The position numbers and the translations under genes are program-made. DNA of 64,000 nucleotides, from assembly GCF_902498185.1 (NCBI RefSeq), contig NZ_CABVIX010000010.1, forward strand, positions 144,076-208,075, given 5' to 3'. This stretch comes from Pseudomonas fluorescens. Its GTDB lineage: Bacteria > Pseudomonadota > Gammaproteobacteria > Pseudomonadales > Pseudomonadaceae. Shown in pieces: positions 63,808 to 64,000 of the stretch. Within the stretch, counting starts at the first letter, position 1. Every line of letters begins with the position of its first letter. The notes under the pieces were generated by a model that worked only from the letters and a program-made list of their open reading frames with translations, was not told the DNA's origin and did not search any database.

Positions 63808-63835
63808 TTGACAGACTTAGAGGAGAGCGTAGAAT
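63808..63835 (+). promoter_or_regulatory. rRNA operon promoter P2
   Basis: TTGACA (63808-63813), 16-bp spacer, TAGAAT (63830-63835), with an A/T-rich UP-like stretch just upstream (about 63784-63804) and GCGC-rich discriminator downstream. Confidence 0.88.
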
Positions 63836-63875
63836 GCGCACCTCGGTTCAGCAAGCCAAGCGCTTCGAACCAGCC

Positions 63876-63887
63876 GCTCTTTAACAA
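63876..63887 (+). promoter_or_regulatory. boxA antitermination site of the rRNA leader
   Basis: GCTCTTTAACAA, the Nus-factor boxA core. The leader continues to the right edge with the typical Pseudomonas pre-16S sequence ending in TTGAGATTGCTGAG; mature 16S starts just beyond the window. Confidence 0.92.
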
Positions 63888-64000
63888 TTGAATCAAGCAA
63901 TTCGTGTGGGTGCTTGTGAGTACGGACTGATAGTCTGCAAGATTATCAGCATCACAAGTGACCACATGAGTAATCATAGTAGTCATTTGAGATTGCTGAG

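Noticed and set aside
63795..63986. 63-codon minus-strand frame over the rRNA leader
   Set aside because: It covers P2, boxA and pre-16S sequence, which explain the conservation.

Overview
The window (64 kb, GC-rich, no foreign-looking islands) reads as chromosomal DNA of a fluorescent Pseudomonas of the P. putida group. The support is the gene content and order as I remember it from P. putida: ampD-ampE, fruR/fruBKA, a lapF-type giant adhesin with its own type I secretion genes, norR/hmp, cyoABCDE, and selD-selU next to a PhnD-like ABC transporter. A REP-type inverted pair follows fruA and the leader of an rRNA operon closes the right edge. No searches could be run, so species and orthology are judged from sequence and memory only.

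Layout. 1-5.7 kb: 5' end of a glycosyltransferase gene, a soluble two-PAS chemoreceptor (BdlA type), an unknown 127-residue gene, cysZ, a peroxiredoxin/thioredoxin reductase pair behind a textbook OxyR site, and nadC. 5.9-17.2 kb: a DUF1631 protein, ampD-ampE, tatD, and the fructose PTS regulon with a Cra/FruR operator. 17.2-25.9 kb: REP elements, small stress or envelope proteins, an OprD-family porin, an RND efflux pump without an outer-membrane partner, and cheV. 26-43.6 kb: HlyD-, ABC- and TolC-type genes plus the 4262-residue adhesin LapF, all on the minus strand. 43.9-52.9 kb: the nitric-oxide switch norR/hmp, dsbB, and the cytochrome bo3 operon. 53-63.6 kb: alaC, small proteins, selU-selD divergent from a four-gene ABC importer, a bestrophin-like channel and a MASE2-GGDEF diguanylate cyclase. 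63.6-64 kb: tandem rRNA promoters and boxA; the 16S gene starts beyond the window.

How the parts work together. The adhesin and its secretion system form one surface-attachment unit; a chemoreceptor, cheV and a diguanylate cyclase elsewhere in the window could feed the same lifestyle switch. Peroxide defence (OxyR site, peroxiredoxin, TrxB) and NO defence (NorR sites, flavohaemoglobin) are each built as a regulator site plus enzyme. selD/selU and the divergent transporter look like a selenium supply-and-use module.

Most interesting. (1) LapF carries exactly 40 Ig-like repeats (3405 residues), and repeats 2-6 and 7-11 are a tandem duplication of one 431-residue unit in which all five repeat lengths are identical. 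(2) The lapF leader has two GTAA-N8-TTAC palindromes exactly 22 bp apart, an operator architecture I cannot assign to a known regulator. (3) The selenium-linked ABC importer.
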